Below are positions 53,571 to 62,506 of a DNA stretch of 64,000 nt, piece after piece. The translations under genes were made by a program, and so were the position numbers. The DNA is from Candidatus Omnitrophota bacterium (GTDB lineage Bacteria; Ratteibacteria; UBA8468; B48-G9; JAFGKM01). The notes beneath the pieces were generated by a model. The model was not told where the DNA came from. It saw only the letters and a program-made list of their open reading frames with translations, and did no database searches. The stretch spans positions 171,685 through 235,684 of the forward strand of contig JAMWDI010000001.1 in assembly GCA_023819375.1 (NCBI GenBank), given 5' to 3'. The first letter of the stretch is position 1, and every line of letters starts with the position of its first letter.

Positions 53571-54490
53571 AAGTTGCAATTTTATATGGTGGAGAAAGTC
53601 CTGAAAGAGAAGTTTCACTCAAGTCAGGTAGATGTGTTTATAATGCTTTAAAAAGAAAATATAAAGTTAAATTATTTGATCCCTCAGAAAAAAATTTTTT
53701 AAAAAATTTTATAAAATTTAAACCTGATTGTGTTTTTATTGCTTTACATGGTGGAATTGGAGAAAGTGGAGCAATTCAGGGATTTCTTGAAGTTTTAAAA
53801 ATACCTTATACTGGCTCTAATGTTTTATCATCTGCAATATGTCTTAATAAAATTATATGTAAAAAAATTTTAAAATCAAGTAGAATACCCACCCCTCCCT
53901 TCATTATTGTAGAAAACAAGATTAAAAACTTAAAAATTCCTTTTGGATATCCTGTAGTTGTAAAACCAGCCAGTCTTGGTTCTACAATTGGTGTAAAAAT
54001 AGTAAAATCAGAAAAAGAACTAATGATTGCTATAAAGGAGGCATTTTCTTTAGACGAAGAGGTTTTTATTGAAAAGTTTATTAATGGAAAAGAAGTAACA
54101 GTTGGAATTTTGGGAAATGAAGAGATTGAAATTTTACCTATAATTGAAATAAAAACTAAAAGCGGTTTTTATGATTATAAAGCAAAATATACACCAGGTG
54201 AAAGTTTTCATATAATACCCCCTGATTTACCAAAAAATGTTATAAAAAAGATTGAAAAAATTGCTAAAAAAACATATAGAGTATTAAAATGCAGTGGTCT
54301 GGCAAGAATGGAAGTAATTGTGGACAAGAAAAATAATCCTTTTGTTCTTGACGTGAATACTATTCCAGGTTTAACTGAGGTTAGTTTACTTCCAGACGCA
54401 GCAAAGTTTAAAGGAATAAGTTTTGAAGAATTATGTGAGAGAATTTTAAAACTTGGCCTGGAAAAATGGGAGAAAAAGATAAAAAAATAG
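53567..54490 (+). CDS. ddl: D-alanine-D-alanine ligase
   Basis: ATP-grasp enzyme making the D-Ala-D-Ala dipeptide for peptidoglycan. The 307-residue product has GGESPEREVSLKSG, ALHGGIGESGAIQG, the glycine-rich loop KPASLGSTIGV, EKFINGKEVTVGIL and the Mg site DVNTIPGLTEVSLLP. Length and motif order are normal for DdlB. It overlaps murB (4 bases) and ftsQ (25 bases). Confidence 0.96.
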   Translation: MKVAILYGGESPEREVSLKSGRCVYNALKRKYKVKLFDPSEKNFLKNFIKFKPDCVFIALHGGIGESGAIQGFLEVLKIPYTGSNVLSSAICLNKIICKKILKSSRIPTPPFIIVENKIKNLKIPFGYPVVVKPASLGSTIGVKIVKSEKELMIAIKEAFSLDEEVFIEKFINGKEVTVGILGNEEIEILPIIEIKTKSGFYDYKAKYTPGESFHIIPPDLPKNVIKKIEKIAKKTYRVLKCSGLARMEVIVDKKNNPFVLDVNTIPGLTEVSLLPDAAKFKGISFEELCERILKLGLEKWEKKIKK

Positions 54491-55257
54491 AAGAGTTAAA
54501 GAAAAAAATTGAAACAGAGAAAAGAAAAAAAATTAAATTTTTATTATTTTTTATTTTGCTTTGTCTTTTTATTTACAGTTTCTTTTTTTTAAAAAATAAA
54601 ACCCTGAAATACTTATGGAGTTTAGAATTGTTTAAAATTAAGGAAATTAAAATTTATCCCGAAAATGTTTCTTCTTTTATAAAATCTTTTGTGGAACTTG
54701 AAAAAGATAAAAATTTATTATTTATCGACGCAGAAAACCTTAAAGAAAAGATAAACTCTATTCCTGATGTTGAATCATGTAAAATTTTAAAAATTTATCC
54801 TTCAACACTTCAAATTGAAATAATACTTAGAAAACCGTGGGCCTTATTAAAATATAACAACCAAGAATATCTTATTGACCGCGAAGGTGTAATAATAACA
54901 GAAAAAAAAGAAGGATTTTTATTTGAAATTTATGGAATAAAACCAGATAAAGAAAAGAATAAAGTTCAAGAAATTGAAAAAATTAATATTTTGACTGAGT
55001 TTGAAAAGTGGTATAATCATTTTAATGTAGGAAATCATTTTAAAATAAAAAAAATAGATATTACAGATCTATACAAAATTGAAATAAGTGATGGCGAAAG
55101 AAAATTGTTTTTCACACCTGAAGATTTAAAAGGGAAAATTGAAAAACTTTCTTTTATTTTGAAAAGTCTTAAAGATGATTTTGAATATATTGACACAAGA
55201 TTTAAGAATTTTTACATAAAATTTAAAAATGAAAGAAAGAATAATCACGGCGATTGA
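54466..55257 (+). CDS. ftsQ: Cell division protein FtsQ/DivIB
   Basis: 263 residues: a short Lys/Glu-rich cytoplasmic tail, one membrane helix (about 24-42), a POTRA domain (about 50-120) and the beta domain with LRKPWALLKYNNQEYLID (seen as RKPWALLKY). It is a bitopic division scaffold linking FtsA/FtsZ to septal wall synthesis. Sequence conservation is low, as usual; identity rests on topology, the POTRA-like region and position between ddl and ftsA. It overlaps ddl by 25 and ftsA by 29 bases. Confidence 0.88.
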   Translation: MGEKDKKIEELKKKIETEKRKKIKFLLFFILLCLFIYSFFFLKNKTLKYLWSLELFKIKEIKIYPENVSSFIKSFVELEKDKNLLFIDAENLKEKINSIPDVESCKILKIYPSTLQIEIILRKPWALLKYNNQEYLIDREGVIITEKKEGFLFEIYGIKPDKEKNKVQEIEKINILTEFEKWYNHFNVGNHFKIKKIDITDLYKIEISDGERKLFFTPEDLKGKIEKLSFILKSLKDDFEYIDTRFKNFYIKFKNERKNNHGD

Positions 55258-56467
55258 CCTTGGAACTACTAAATTTTTTGGACTTGTTGGACTTGTAAAG
55301 GAAGAAAATATTGAAATTATAGGGAGAGACATAATAAAGCCTGAAAGTGAATGGATTAAAGAAGGGAAAATTGGAGATATTGATGGTGTTGTAGAAGGAT
55401 TACTTTTGCTTATTGACTCTTTAAGGAGACAATCAGGAGAAAAAATAGAATGGGTAAATTTAGGTGTTGGTGGTGCCCATATAGTAGGTAGAATTTATTC
55501 CCAAAAAATGGAAATTCAGCCCAAAGGTAGAGCAATAAATGAGAATGACATACAATTTCTTGAAAAAGAAATTGCAACTCTTATTTTATCTGAAAATGAA
55601 AACATTAGAGAAACCCTCTGTATAATTCCTCAAGAATATATTATAGACGATACTATCTCTTTGGACAAAAAACCAATTGGAATGCACGGGAATACACTTG
55701 AAGTAAGAGCACATATATTAACTGGAAAAATAAATCCTATTAAAGACATTTATGAATGTGCAAAAAGATGTGGAATAAAAATAGAAAATTTATTTCCATA
55801 TGCATGGGCAGTTGCTGAGTCTGTTTTGAATGAACAAGAAAAAAAACTTGGCTGTGTTGTAATAGATATTGGTAAAAGTACAACTGATATTGTTTTTTTC
55901 TATGATGGCAAAATAATACTCACCGAATCTTTAAAAGTTGGGTCTTATCACATTGATTACGATTTATCATTAAAATATCATATTTCCCTTGATTTTGCTG
56001 AAGAGTTGAAAAGAACATATGCCTGGAGTGATTATAGATTAATAACTGGAAAAAAAGAAGGACTTGAAATGATAGAACTTAAAAATCCATCAGGAAGAAT
56101 TGTTGGAAAAGCCACAGTAGAAGAAATTTCAAAAATTGTTCATATAAGAGTTAAAGAAATATTTGAAGATTTAATTATTAAGGAAAGGCTTTTAAAAACA
56201 GGTCTTTTCCCTTTAAAAACTTCTGAAGTAATTCTTACAGGTGGTGGCGCTAAATTGAGAGGAATTATAAAACTGGCAGAAAATATTTTTAGATTACCTG
56301 CAAGAATTGGAATACCTCAGAAATTATTTAATCTTGATAAGAATTATCAAAAGCCAGAATTTTCAGCAGGTGTTGGCCTTTTATTGCTCGCTTCAAAGAA
56401 AGATAAAATTAAAAGTGAAACATTTATGGATAGAGTAAAAAACTGGTTTAAAAGGTGGTTTTATTAA
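55229..56467 (+). CDS. ftsA: Cell division protein FtsA
   Basis: Actin-like protein that tethers FtsZ to the membrane. The 412-residue product has AIDLGTTKFFGL, VNLGVGGAHIVG (SHS2/1C domain), the phosphate loops VIDIGKSTTDIVFF and ILTGGGAKLRGI, and ends in an amphipathic helix MDRVKNWFKRWFY (seen as VKNWFKRWF) that serves as the membrane-targeting sequence. Length is normal. It overlaps ftsQ; ftsZ follows 11 bases after its stop. Confidence 0.95.
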   Translation: MKERIITAIDLGTTKFFGLVGLVKEENIEIIGRDIIKPESEWIKEGKIGDIDGVVEGLLLLIDSLRRQSGEKIEWVNLGVGGAHIVGRIYSQKMEIQPKGRAINENDIQFLEKEIATLILSENENIRETLCIIPQEYIIDDTISLDKKPIGMHGNTLEVRAHILTGKINPIKDIYECAKRCGIKIENLFPYAWAVAESVLNEQEKKLGCVVIDIGKSTTDIVFFYDGKIILTESLKVGSYHIDYDLSLKYHISLDFAEELKRTYAWSDYRLITGKKEGLEMIELKNPSGRIVGKATVEEISKIVHIRVKEIFEDLIIKERLLKTGLFPLKTSEVILTGGGAKLRGIIKLAENIFRLPARIGIPQKLFNLDKNYQKPEFSAGVGLLLLASKKDKIKSETFMDRVKNWFKRWFY

Positions 56468-56478
56468 AGGAGGATAAA

Positions 56479-57570
56479 ATGGTAAAACCAATTATTGAAG
56501 AACCTGTTAAATTCTCAGATATAAATATAAAAGTCGTAGGTGTTGGAAATTGTGGAGGGAAAATTGTTTCAAGAATTTACGAACAAAAAATAAATGGAGT
56601 TCAATTTATAGCAGTCAGTACAAATGCAAGAGCATTAGAAAATACAAAGGCAGATATAAAAATTTTGATAGGAGAAAAAACTATTCAAGGCATAGGAACT
56701 GGTGGTGATCCTGAAAAAGGAAGAATAGCCGCTAATGAAGATAAAGAAAAAATATCAGAAGTTTTAAAAAATACAAAAATTTTATTTTTAATTGCTGGCC
56801 TTGGTAAAGGAACAGGAACTGGAGGAGCACCAGTAATTGCTAAAATTGCAAAAGACTTAGGAGCACTTACAATTTCACTTGTTACTACTCCATTTGAACT
56901 TGAAGGTGAAAAAAGTTTAAACCTTGCAAAAGAAGGACTTAACAATCTTTTAAAAAATGTTGATACATTAATTCATATATCAAATCAGAAACTTTTTGAA
57001 ATAGTTGACGAAAATATCCCTGCTATTGAAGCATTCAGTAAAATTGATGAAATTATTTTAAGAACAATCACTTCTATTACAGACCTTATATATAAAGAAA
57101 AATTGCTTGGAATTAGTTTTGCAGACATTCGTTCTGTTGTTGAAAATGCCGGCAAAGGAATCGTTGGAATTGGATATGGTAAGGGAGAAGGAAGAATGGA
57201 AAAGGCAGTTAGAGAAGCAATTGATAATCCACTTGTAGAAAAAAGTGAAATAATGCAAGCCAAAAATATTCTTATAAGTATTACTGGAAGTCCAGATTTA
57301 ACATGGAAAGAAATTTGGGACGCAATCCATATTATCCAATCAAGAATTTCTTCTCCTTCAAGACATCTTGGAATTGCGACAGATAAAAATCTCAACGATG
57401 AAGTTAAAATAACATTACTGGCTACAGGAATAGAAGAAAAACCAACGACAGAAAAAGAAAAACCTATTTTAGTTTCCCCAAAAAGGGAAGAAAAACTCTT
57501 TGGAAAAACAGAAATGGAAGAAAATATTGATGAACCTGCATGGCTAAGAAAAAGTAAGGAGGTACTATGA
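56479..57570 (+). CDS. ftsZ: Cell division protein FtsZ, divergent, with altered T7 loop
   Basis: 363-residue tubulin-like GTPase that builds the division ring. The tubulin signature reads GKGTGTGG (109-116; usual GGGTGTG), the N-terminal G loop GVGNCGGKI (21-29; usual GVGGGGGNA) and the T7 catalytic loop GISFAD (211-216; usual NxDxxD), so the first catalytic Asp and the Asn are missing while D216 remains. The C-terminal peptide DEPAWLRKS (351-359) for FtsA binding is kept. The start is the ATG at 56479 after AAAGGAGGA. Position after ftsA and the C-terminal motif make FtsZ the best call despite the changes. It overlaps the next sugar gene by 4 bases. Confidence 0.92.
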   Translation: MVKPIIEEPVKFSDINIKVVGVGNCGGKIVSRIYEQKINGVQFIAVSTNARALENTKADIKILIGEKTIQGIGTGGDPEKGRIAANEDKEKISEVLKNTKILFLIAGLGKGTGTGGAPVIAKIAKDLGALTISLVTTPFELEGEKSLNLAKEGLNNLLKNVDTLIHISNQKLFEIVDENIPAIEAFSKIDEIILRTITSITDLIYKEKLLGISFADIRSVVENAGKGIVGIGYGKGEGRMEKAVREAIDNPLVEKSEIMQAKNILISITGSPDLTWKEIWDAIHIIQSRISSPSRHLGIATDKNLNDEVKITLLATGIEEKPTTEKEKPILVSPKREEKLFGKTEMEENIDEPAWLRKSKEVL

Positions 57571-58376
57571 AAATAGGAATATGTAATGAAATTTTTAAAG
57601 ATTGGAATTTTGAGAGAGTTTTTAATTATATAAAAAGCATAGGATATGAAGGACTTGAAATTGCTCCATTTACAATTTCTGATGATGTAAGAATTATCCC
57701 TGAAGATCAAATTAAAAAAATAAAATCAATTTCAGAAAAAACAGGAATAAAAATAATTGGAACTCATTGGCTTTTGGTTAAACCTGAAGGATTGTCTATT
57801 TCTTCTCCTGATAAAAATTTAAGGAAAAAAACTTCTGAATATCTCTCTGCCCTTGTAGAATTTACTTCAAAAATAGGAGGGGAAATAATGGTCTTTGGTT
57901 CACCAAAACAAAGAAAAATTAATGAGGGACAAACATATAATGAGGTAAAGAATTATTTAAAAGAAGTAATAATACCAGTTCTTGAAAAATGTGAAGAAAA
58001 AAACATCTATTTTTGTATTGAACCTCTTGCAAGAAGCGAAACAAATTTTATAAATAAAGCAGAAGAAGCAATAGAAATAATAGAAGAGATAAACCATCCT
58101 TATCTCAAATTACATCTTGATGTTAAAGCAATGAGCGATGAAGAAAAACCCATTCCAGAAATAATAGAAATGGGAGCAAAATATCTAAAACACTTTCATG
58201 TAAATGACAAAAATTTGCTTGGTCCAGGCTTTGGAGAGATTGATTATAAACCAATTATTGAAAAATTAAAAAAAATAGGTTATAATGGATGGTTATCTGT
58301 AGAAGTTTTTGATTTTTCACCAGGAGCAGAAGTAATTGCTGAAAAAAGTATACAATATTTAAAGAAATTTTTATAA
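57567..58376 (+). CDS. Sugar phosphate isomerase/epimerase (xylose isomerase-like TIM barrel)
   Basis: 269 residues, with the metal ligands of the ketose 3-epimerase/IolE-type family visible as E152 (FCIEPLAR), D185 (LHLDVKAM), H211 (HFHVND) and E246 (SVEVFD). It probably isomerises or epimerises a free sugar or an inositol-type compound with a divalent metal. It overlaps the ftsZ stop by 4 bases with ATGA, behind AAGGAGG, so a catabolic module is attached directly to the division genes. Followed two bases later by the Gfo/Idh gene. The substrate is unknown. Confidence 0.88.
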   Translation: MKIGICNEIFKDWNFERVFNYIKSIGYEGLEIAPFTISDDVRIIPEDQIKKIKSISEKTGIKIIGTHWLLVKPEGLSISSPDKNLRKKTSEYLSALVEFTSKIGGEIMVFGSPKQRKINEGQTYNEVKNYLKEVIIPVLEKCEEKNIYFCIEPLARSETNFINKAEEAIEIIEEINHPYLKLHLDVKAMSDEEKPIPEIIEMGAKYLKHFHVNDKNLLGPGFGEIDYKPIIEKLKKIGYNGWLSVEVFDFSPGAEVIAEKSIQYLKKFL

Positions 58377-58378
58377 AA

Positions 58379-59413
58379 ATGAAAATAAAAACTGGAGTTG
58401 CGGGATTAGGAAGAAGTGGATGGAATATACATTGTAATTTAATTTCACAATTACCTGAATTATATGAAATTGTCGCAGTATGTGATCCAGATGAAAAAAG
58501 AATAAAAGAAGCGAAAGATAAATTTAATTGTAAAACCTATTCTGATTATAATGAGTTTATTAAAGATGAAAATATTGAACTTGTCATAGTTGCCACATTT
58601 TCATCTCTTCATGCTGAACATACAATTAAAGCATTAAAAAGTGGTAAAAATGTTGTCTGTGAAAAACCAATGGCAACGAATTTGAAAGATGCTGATGAAA
58701 TGATTGAAACTTCTAAAAAAACAGGAAAATTGCTAACTGTTTTTCAGAATAAAAGATATGCTCCTGATTTTCAAAAAATTAAAGAGATAATTGACTCTGG
58801 TTTAATTGGTAAAATTATCCTTGTAAAGATGTTGTATCATAGTTTTAGTAGAAGATGGGATTGGCAGACATTAAAAAAATATGGAGGTGGCACTTTAAAT
58901 AATACAGGACCTCATGTAATAGATCAAGCACTTCAAATTTTTGGGGATAAAGAAGAACCTGAAATTTTTTGTCATATGGAAAAAACTTTAACTCTTGGAG
59001 ATACAGAAGATCATGTTAAGATAATTTTAAAAGGTAAATCTTCTCCAATGATTGATATTGAAATAACATCTGCTTGTTGCTATCCACAAGAAAATTGGCT
59101 TGTAATGGGAAGTTGTGGTGGAATAAAAGGAACATTTACACAATTGTATTGGAAATATTTTGACCCTAAAGATTTACCCCCAAGAGAAGTTGATGAAAAT
59201 CCTACTCCTGATAGAAGTTATAATGTAGAAAATATACCATGGAAAGAAGAAGAAAAATGGGAATTTTCAGAAAAAGACAAAAATTATCCAATCAACTTTT
59301 ATATAGATCTCTATGAAACTCTTGTAAAAGGAAAACCATTAAAAATAACTCCTGAAAGTGTCCGAAGAGTTATGTGGGTAATAGAAAAATGTCATCAAAT
59401 TGCTGGAATTTAA
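58379..59413 (+). CDS. Gfo/Idh/MocA-family oxidoreductase
   Basis: 344-residue NAD(P)-dependent sugar/inositol dehydrogenase-fold protein. The Rossmann motif GVAGLGRSG (6-14), the EKP signature (CEKPMA, 95-97) and the NNTGPHVIDQAL segment, with its conserved His in the active-site helix, are visible. C-terminal alpha/beta domain from about 130. Neighbours (isomerase, DUF6807 protein, xylulokinase) suggest it oxidises a sugar or a sugar derivative in the same pathway. The 3' end precedes the next start by 13 bases. Confidence 0.9.
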   Translation: MKIKTGVAGLGRSGWNIHCNLISQLPELYEIVAVCDPDEKRIKEAKDKFNCKTYSDYNEFIKDENIELVIVATFSSLHAEHTIKALKSGKNVVCEKPMATNLKDADEMIETSKKTGKLLTVFQNKRYAPDFQKIKEIIDSGLIGKIILVKMLYHSFSRRWDWQTLKKYGGGTLNNTGPHVIDQALQIFGDKEEPEIFCHMEKTLTLGDTEDHVKIILKGKSSPMIDIEITSACCYPQENWLVMGSCGGIKGTFTQLYWKYFDPKDLPPREVDENPTPDRSYNVENIPWKEEEKWEFSEKDKNYPINFYIDLYETLVKGKPLKITPESVRRVMWVIEKCHQIAGI

Positions 59414-59426
59414 AAAAGGAGGGAAA

Positions 59427-60542
59427 ATGGGAAAAATTATTGTCAAAAATTCAAAAAGGGACTGGTATAATTTCCCTTTAAATGTTGAATTTGAAAAAGG
59501 AAATTATATTTTGAAAACAGAAAAAGATAAATTTTTTGCTCAGAGTATATTTGAAAATGGTAAAAATTATATTGTTTTTCTCCCTGGAATAATAGAAAAA
59601 GAAGAAGAAATAGAATTTAAAATAGAAAAGGAAGAAAATATTCCTGAAAATGTAAAAGTTGTTGATGATGGCAAAGGAAAAGTTGACGTTTTCATAAATG
59701 AAACTCTATTTACAACCTATAATTATTCACAAAATAACGCAAGACCATTTTTAAATCCTGTAATTGGACCATCTGGAAAATCAATTGTAAGAAAACCCGC
59801 AAGTCCAGAAAATATAGAAAAGTTTGATCACATTCATCATAGAGGAATATGGGTTGCCCATGGAGATGTAAATGGAATAGATAACTGGTCAGAATTAGAG
59901 GGTCATGGAAAAACTATTCATAGAAAATTTTTAAATCTCATAAGTGGACCAGTTTTTGGACTTATACATGCATTAAGTGATTGGGTTGATAATAAAGGGA
60001 AAAAAATACTTGAAGAAGAAAGAATAATAAAAATTTACAATTTACCTTTTGACCATAGAATTATTGATCATATATTAATTTTAAGAGCAAGTGAAACAGA
60101 GGTAGTTTTTAAAGATACAAAAGAAAGTGGCCTATTAAGTATAAGAGTTCATCCAGAAATGGAAGGGAGAAATACTGGAATAATTACAAATTCTTATGGA
60201 GCCACTGGAGAAAAAGAATGTTGGGGAAAACGATCTTTTTGGGTTGATTATTCGGGACAAATAGAAGGTGTAAAATGTGGAGTATCTATATTTGATCATC
60301 CTTCAAATTTAAGATATCCAACCTACTGGCATGTAAGAGATTATGGCCTTTTCAGTGCAAACTTTTTTGGACTCTCAGATTTTTACAATGACAAAAAAAT
60401 ATCAGGAACATATATTTTACCTTATGGTGAAGAATTAAAACTATTTTATAGAATTTACATTCATTCTGGAGATTGTGAAGAAAGTAAAATCAAAGAAAAA
60501 TATTTAAATTTCCTTTATTTACCTGAAATAGAAGTAAAATAG
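59427..60542 (+). CDS. DUF6807 (PmoA-like) protein
   Basis: 371 residues of the family annotated 'PmoA' or DUF6807, which is common in sugar-catabolic clusters and is not the methane mono-oxygenase subunit. Visible hallmarks are RPFLNPVIGPSGKS, HIHHRGIWVAHGDVNG (135-150), a beta-sandwich-rich middle, and FFGLSDFYND near the C terminus. The His-rich motif suggests a metal or sugar-binding role; no biochemical function is established. The start is the ATG at 59427 behind AAAGGAGGG; the frame extends upstream into the preceding gene. Confidence 0.87.
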   Translation: MGKIIVKNSKRDWYNFPLNVEFEKGNYILKTEKDKFFAQSIFENGKNYIVFLPGIIEKEEEIEFKIEKEENIPENVKVVDDGKGKVDVFINETLFTTYNYSQNNARPFLNPVIGPSGKSIVRKPASPENIEKFDHIHHRGIWVAHGDVNGIDNWSELEGHGKTIHRKFLNLISGPVFGLIHALSDWVDNKGKKILEEERIIKIYNLPFDHRIIDHILILRASETEVVFKDTKESGLLSIRVHPEMEGRNTGIITNSYGATGEKECWGKRSFWVDYSGQIEGVKCGVSIFDHPSNLRYPTYWHVRDYGLFSANFFGLSDFYNDKKISGTYILPYGEELKLFYRIYIHSGDCEESKIKEKYLNFLYLPEIEVK

Positions 60543-60551
60543 GATTCAAAA

Positions 60552-62081
60552 ATGGAATATTTGATGGGTATTGATGTTGGAACAACAGGAGTTAAAATTC
60601 TTATAATTGATATAGAAGGGAATTTAAAAGGATCCAGCACAGTTGAATATCCATTAATAACTCCAAAACCTGGCTGGGCAGAACAAAATCCAGTTGATTG
60701 GTGGAATGCAACCTGTTTGTGTATTAAAAAAATTCTTAAAAAAACAGGAATAAAAGGGAAAGAAATTAGAGGAATAGGCCTAACAGGGCAAATGCATGGT
60801 GCTGTATTTCTGGACCAAAATAATAATGTAATTTATCCTGCAATTTTATGGTGTGATCAAAGGACAGCAGAGGAATGTAAAGAGATTAATAATATTGTTG
60901 GAGAAGATAAGGTTTTTGAAATAACCTGTAATCCTGTTCTAACAGGATTTCAAGCCCCTAAAATTTTGTGGTTAAGAAAGAATAAACCAGATATTTACAA
61001 AAATGTAAAAAAGATATTATTACCAAAGGATTATATAAGATTTTGTTTGACTGGAGAATTTGCAACAGACGTTTCAGATGCCTCTGGAACATCTCTTTTT
61101 GATGTTAGAAAAAGAAATTGGTCAGAAGAGATATTAGGGAAACTAAATATTCCGGTTGAATTTTTGCCAAAAGTATATGAAGGGACTGAAATTACAGGAT
61201 ATGTTAAAAAAGATGTAGCAAAAATTACAGGTTTAAATGAAAATACACCTGTTGTGGCTGGAGGAGGAGACCAAGCATGTGGAGGAGTTGGAAATGGAAT
61301 CGTAGAAGAAGGAAAAGTTTCAGTAACAATTGGAACAAGTGGAGTTGTTTTTGCTCATTCAGAAAAAGTAATTGTTGATCCGAAAGGAAGACTTCATACC
61401 TTCTGTCATGCTGTCCCTGGAAAATGGCATCTAATGGGTGTTATGCTTTCTGCCGGTGGTTCTTTCAGATGGTTAAGAGATACATTATGTGATGAGGAGA
61501 AAAAAGAAGGGAAGAAAAAAAAGATAGATCCATACGAAATAATGATAGAAAAAGCAAAAAATATTCCTGTTGGCTCAGAAGGACTTATATTCCTTCCGTA
61601 TCTGACAGGTGAAAGATGTCCTTATCCTGATCCATATGCTCGAGGCGTTTTTTTTGGTTTATCGTTAAAACATACAAAATCTCACATTATAAGAAGTGTA
61701 ATAGAAGGAATTACTTTTGGTTTGAAAGACTCAATAGAAATTATGAAAGAGATTAATTTACCTATTGGGGAAAAATTTATTGCAAGTGGCGGAGGAAGTA
61801 AAAGTAATTTCTGGTGTCAGTTAATGGCTGATATCTTTGGAAAGAATATTGCAAGATTAGAATGCCAAGAAGGAGCACCATTTGGAGCAGGAATACTTGC
61901 AGGAGTAGGCATTGGCTTATTTGAAGATGTTAAATCTGCCTGTAAAAAAATTCTTAAAGAAAAGGACATCTTTTTATATAATGAAGAAAATTTCAAAAAA
62001 TATGAGAATTTTTACAGAATTTATAAAGAATTATATCCTTCCTTGAAAAAAAATTTTGACAATCTCTCACAAATTTTGTAA
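60552..62081 (+). CDS. xylB: Xylulokinase (FGGY family)
   Basis: 509-residue ATP-dependent sugar kinase. The N-terminal MGIDVGTTGVKILI, GLTGQMHG (catalytic region), PAILWCDQRTAEEC, GGGDQACGGVGNG and the C-terminal ASGGGSKSNFWCQLMADIFG are XylB features; length is normal. It probably phosphorylates D-xylulose or a related ketose made by the neighbouring isomerase, feeding the pentose phosphate pathway. It follows the DUF6807 gene by 9 bases. Confidence 0.92.
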   Translation: MEYLMGIDVGTTGVKILIIDIEGNLKGSSTVEYPLITPKPGWAEQNPVDWWNATCLCIKKILKKTGIKGKEIRGIGLTGQMHGAVFLDQNNNVIYPAILWCDQRTAEECKEINNIVGEDKVFEITCNPVLTGFQAPKILWLRKNKPDIYKNVKKILLPKDYIRFCLTGEFATDVSDASGTSLFDVRKRNWSEEILGKLNIPVEFLPKVYEGTEITGYVKKDVAKITGLNENTPVVAGGGDQACGGVGNGIVEEGKVSVTIGTSGVVFAHSEKVIVDPKGRLHTFCHAVPGKWHLMGVMLSAGGSFRWLRDTLCDEEKKEGKKKKIDPYEIMIEKAKNIPVGSEGLIFLPYLTGERCPYPDPYARGVFFGLSLKHTKSHIIRSVIEGITFGLKDSIEIMKEINLPIGEKFIASGGGSKSNFWCQLMADIFGKNIARLECQEGAPFGAGILAGVGIGLFEDVKSACKKILKEKDIFLYNEENFKKYENFYRIYKELYPSLKKNFDNLSQIL

Positions 62082-62107
62082 AATTATTAATTTAAAAGGA
62101 GTAATAA

Positions 62108-62506
62108 ATGGAAAATAAAGATAAACTTATTATTGGTATTGGAAGAAGAAAAAAAGCCACAGCAGTTGTAAAAATGAAAGAAGGAAAGGGTGAAATTATA
62201 ATTAATAAAAGAACACTGGAACAGTATTTTCCACTTTTTTATCAAAGAGAAGAAGCAATTAAACCCCTGATAGTGACTGATTTAAAAGATAAATTTGATT
62301 TTGAAATAAAAACAGAAGGTGGTGGAATAAGTGGTCAAGTGGATGCAGTGAAACTTGGAATTGCAAGAGCCCTTGTTAAGTATGATCCATCTTTAACCCC
62401 AAAATTGAAAGAATATGGACTTCTTACAAGAGACCCGAGGATGAAGGAAAGAAAAAAGTACGGACAGAAAGGAGCAAGAAAAAAATTCCAGTGGACCAAA
62501 AGATAA
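62108..62506 (+). CDS. rpsI: Ribosomal protein S9
   Basis: 132-residue small-subunit protein with GIGRRKKATAVVKMKEGKG at the N terminus (seen as GRRKKATAVV), LVTDLKDKFDFEI-like central strands and the C-terminal RDPRMKERKKYGQKGARKKFQWTKR tail (seen as KYGQKGARKKFQ) that reaches the P-site tRNA. AAAAGGAGT lies before the ATG. rplM (L13), the almost universal upstream partner, is absent; xylB is upstream instead. The last 16 bases overlap the argC start. Confidence 0.97.
   Translation: MENKDKLIIGIGRRKKATAVVKMKEGKGEIIINKRTLEQYFPLFYQREEAIKPLIVTDLKDKFDFEIKTEGGGISGQVDAVKLGIARALVKYDPSLTPKLKEYGLLTRDPRMKERKKYGQKGARKKFQWTKR

Noticed and set aside
56985-57710. 241-codon open frame antisense to ftsZ
   Set aside because: It lies opposite conserved ftsZ sequence, is Ser/Ile-rich low-complexity, and has no recognisable motif or ribosome-binding site; typical shadow of an AT-rich gene.
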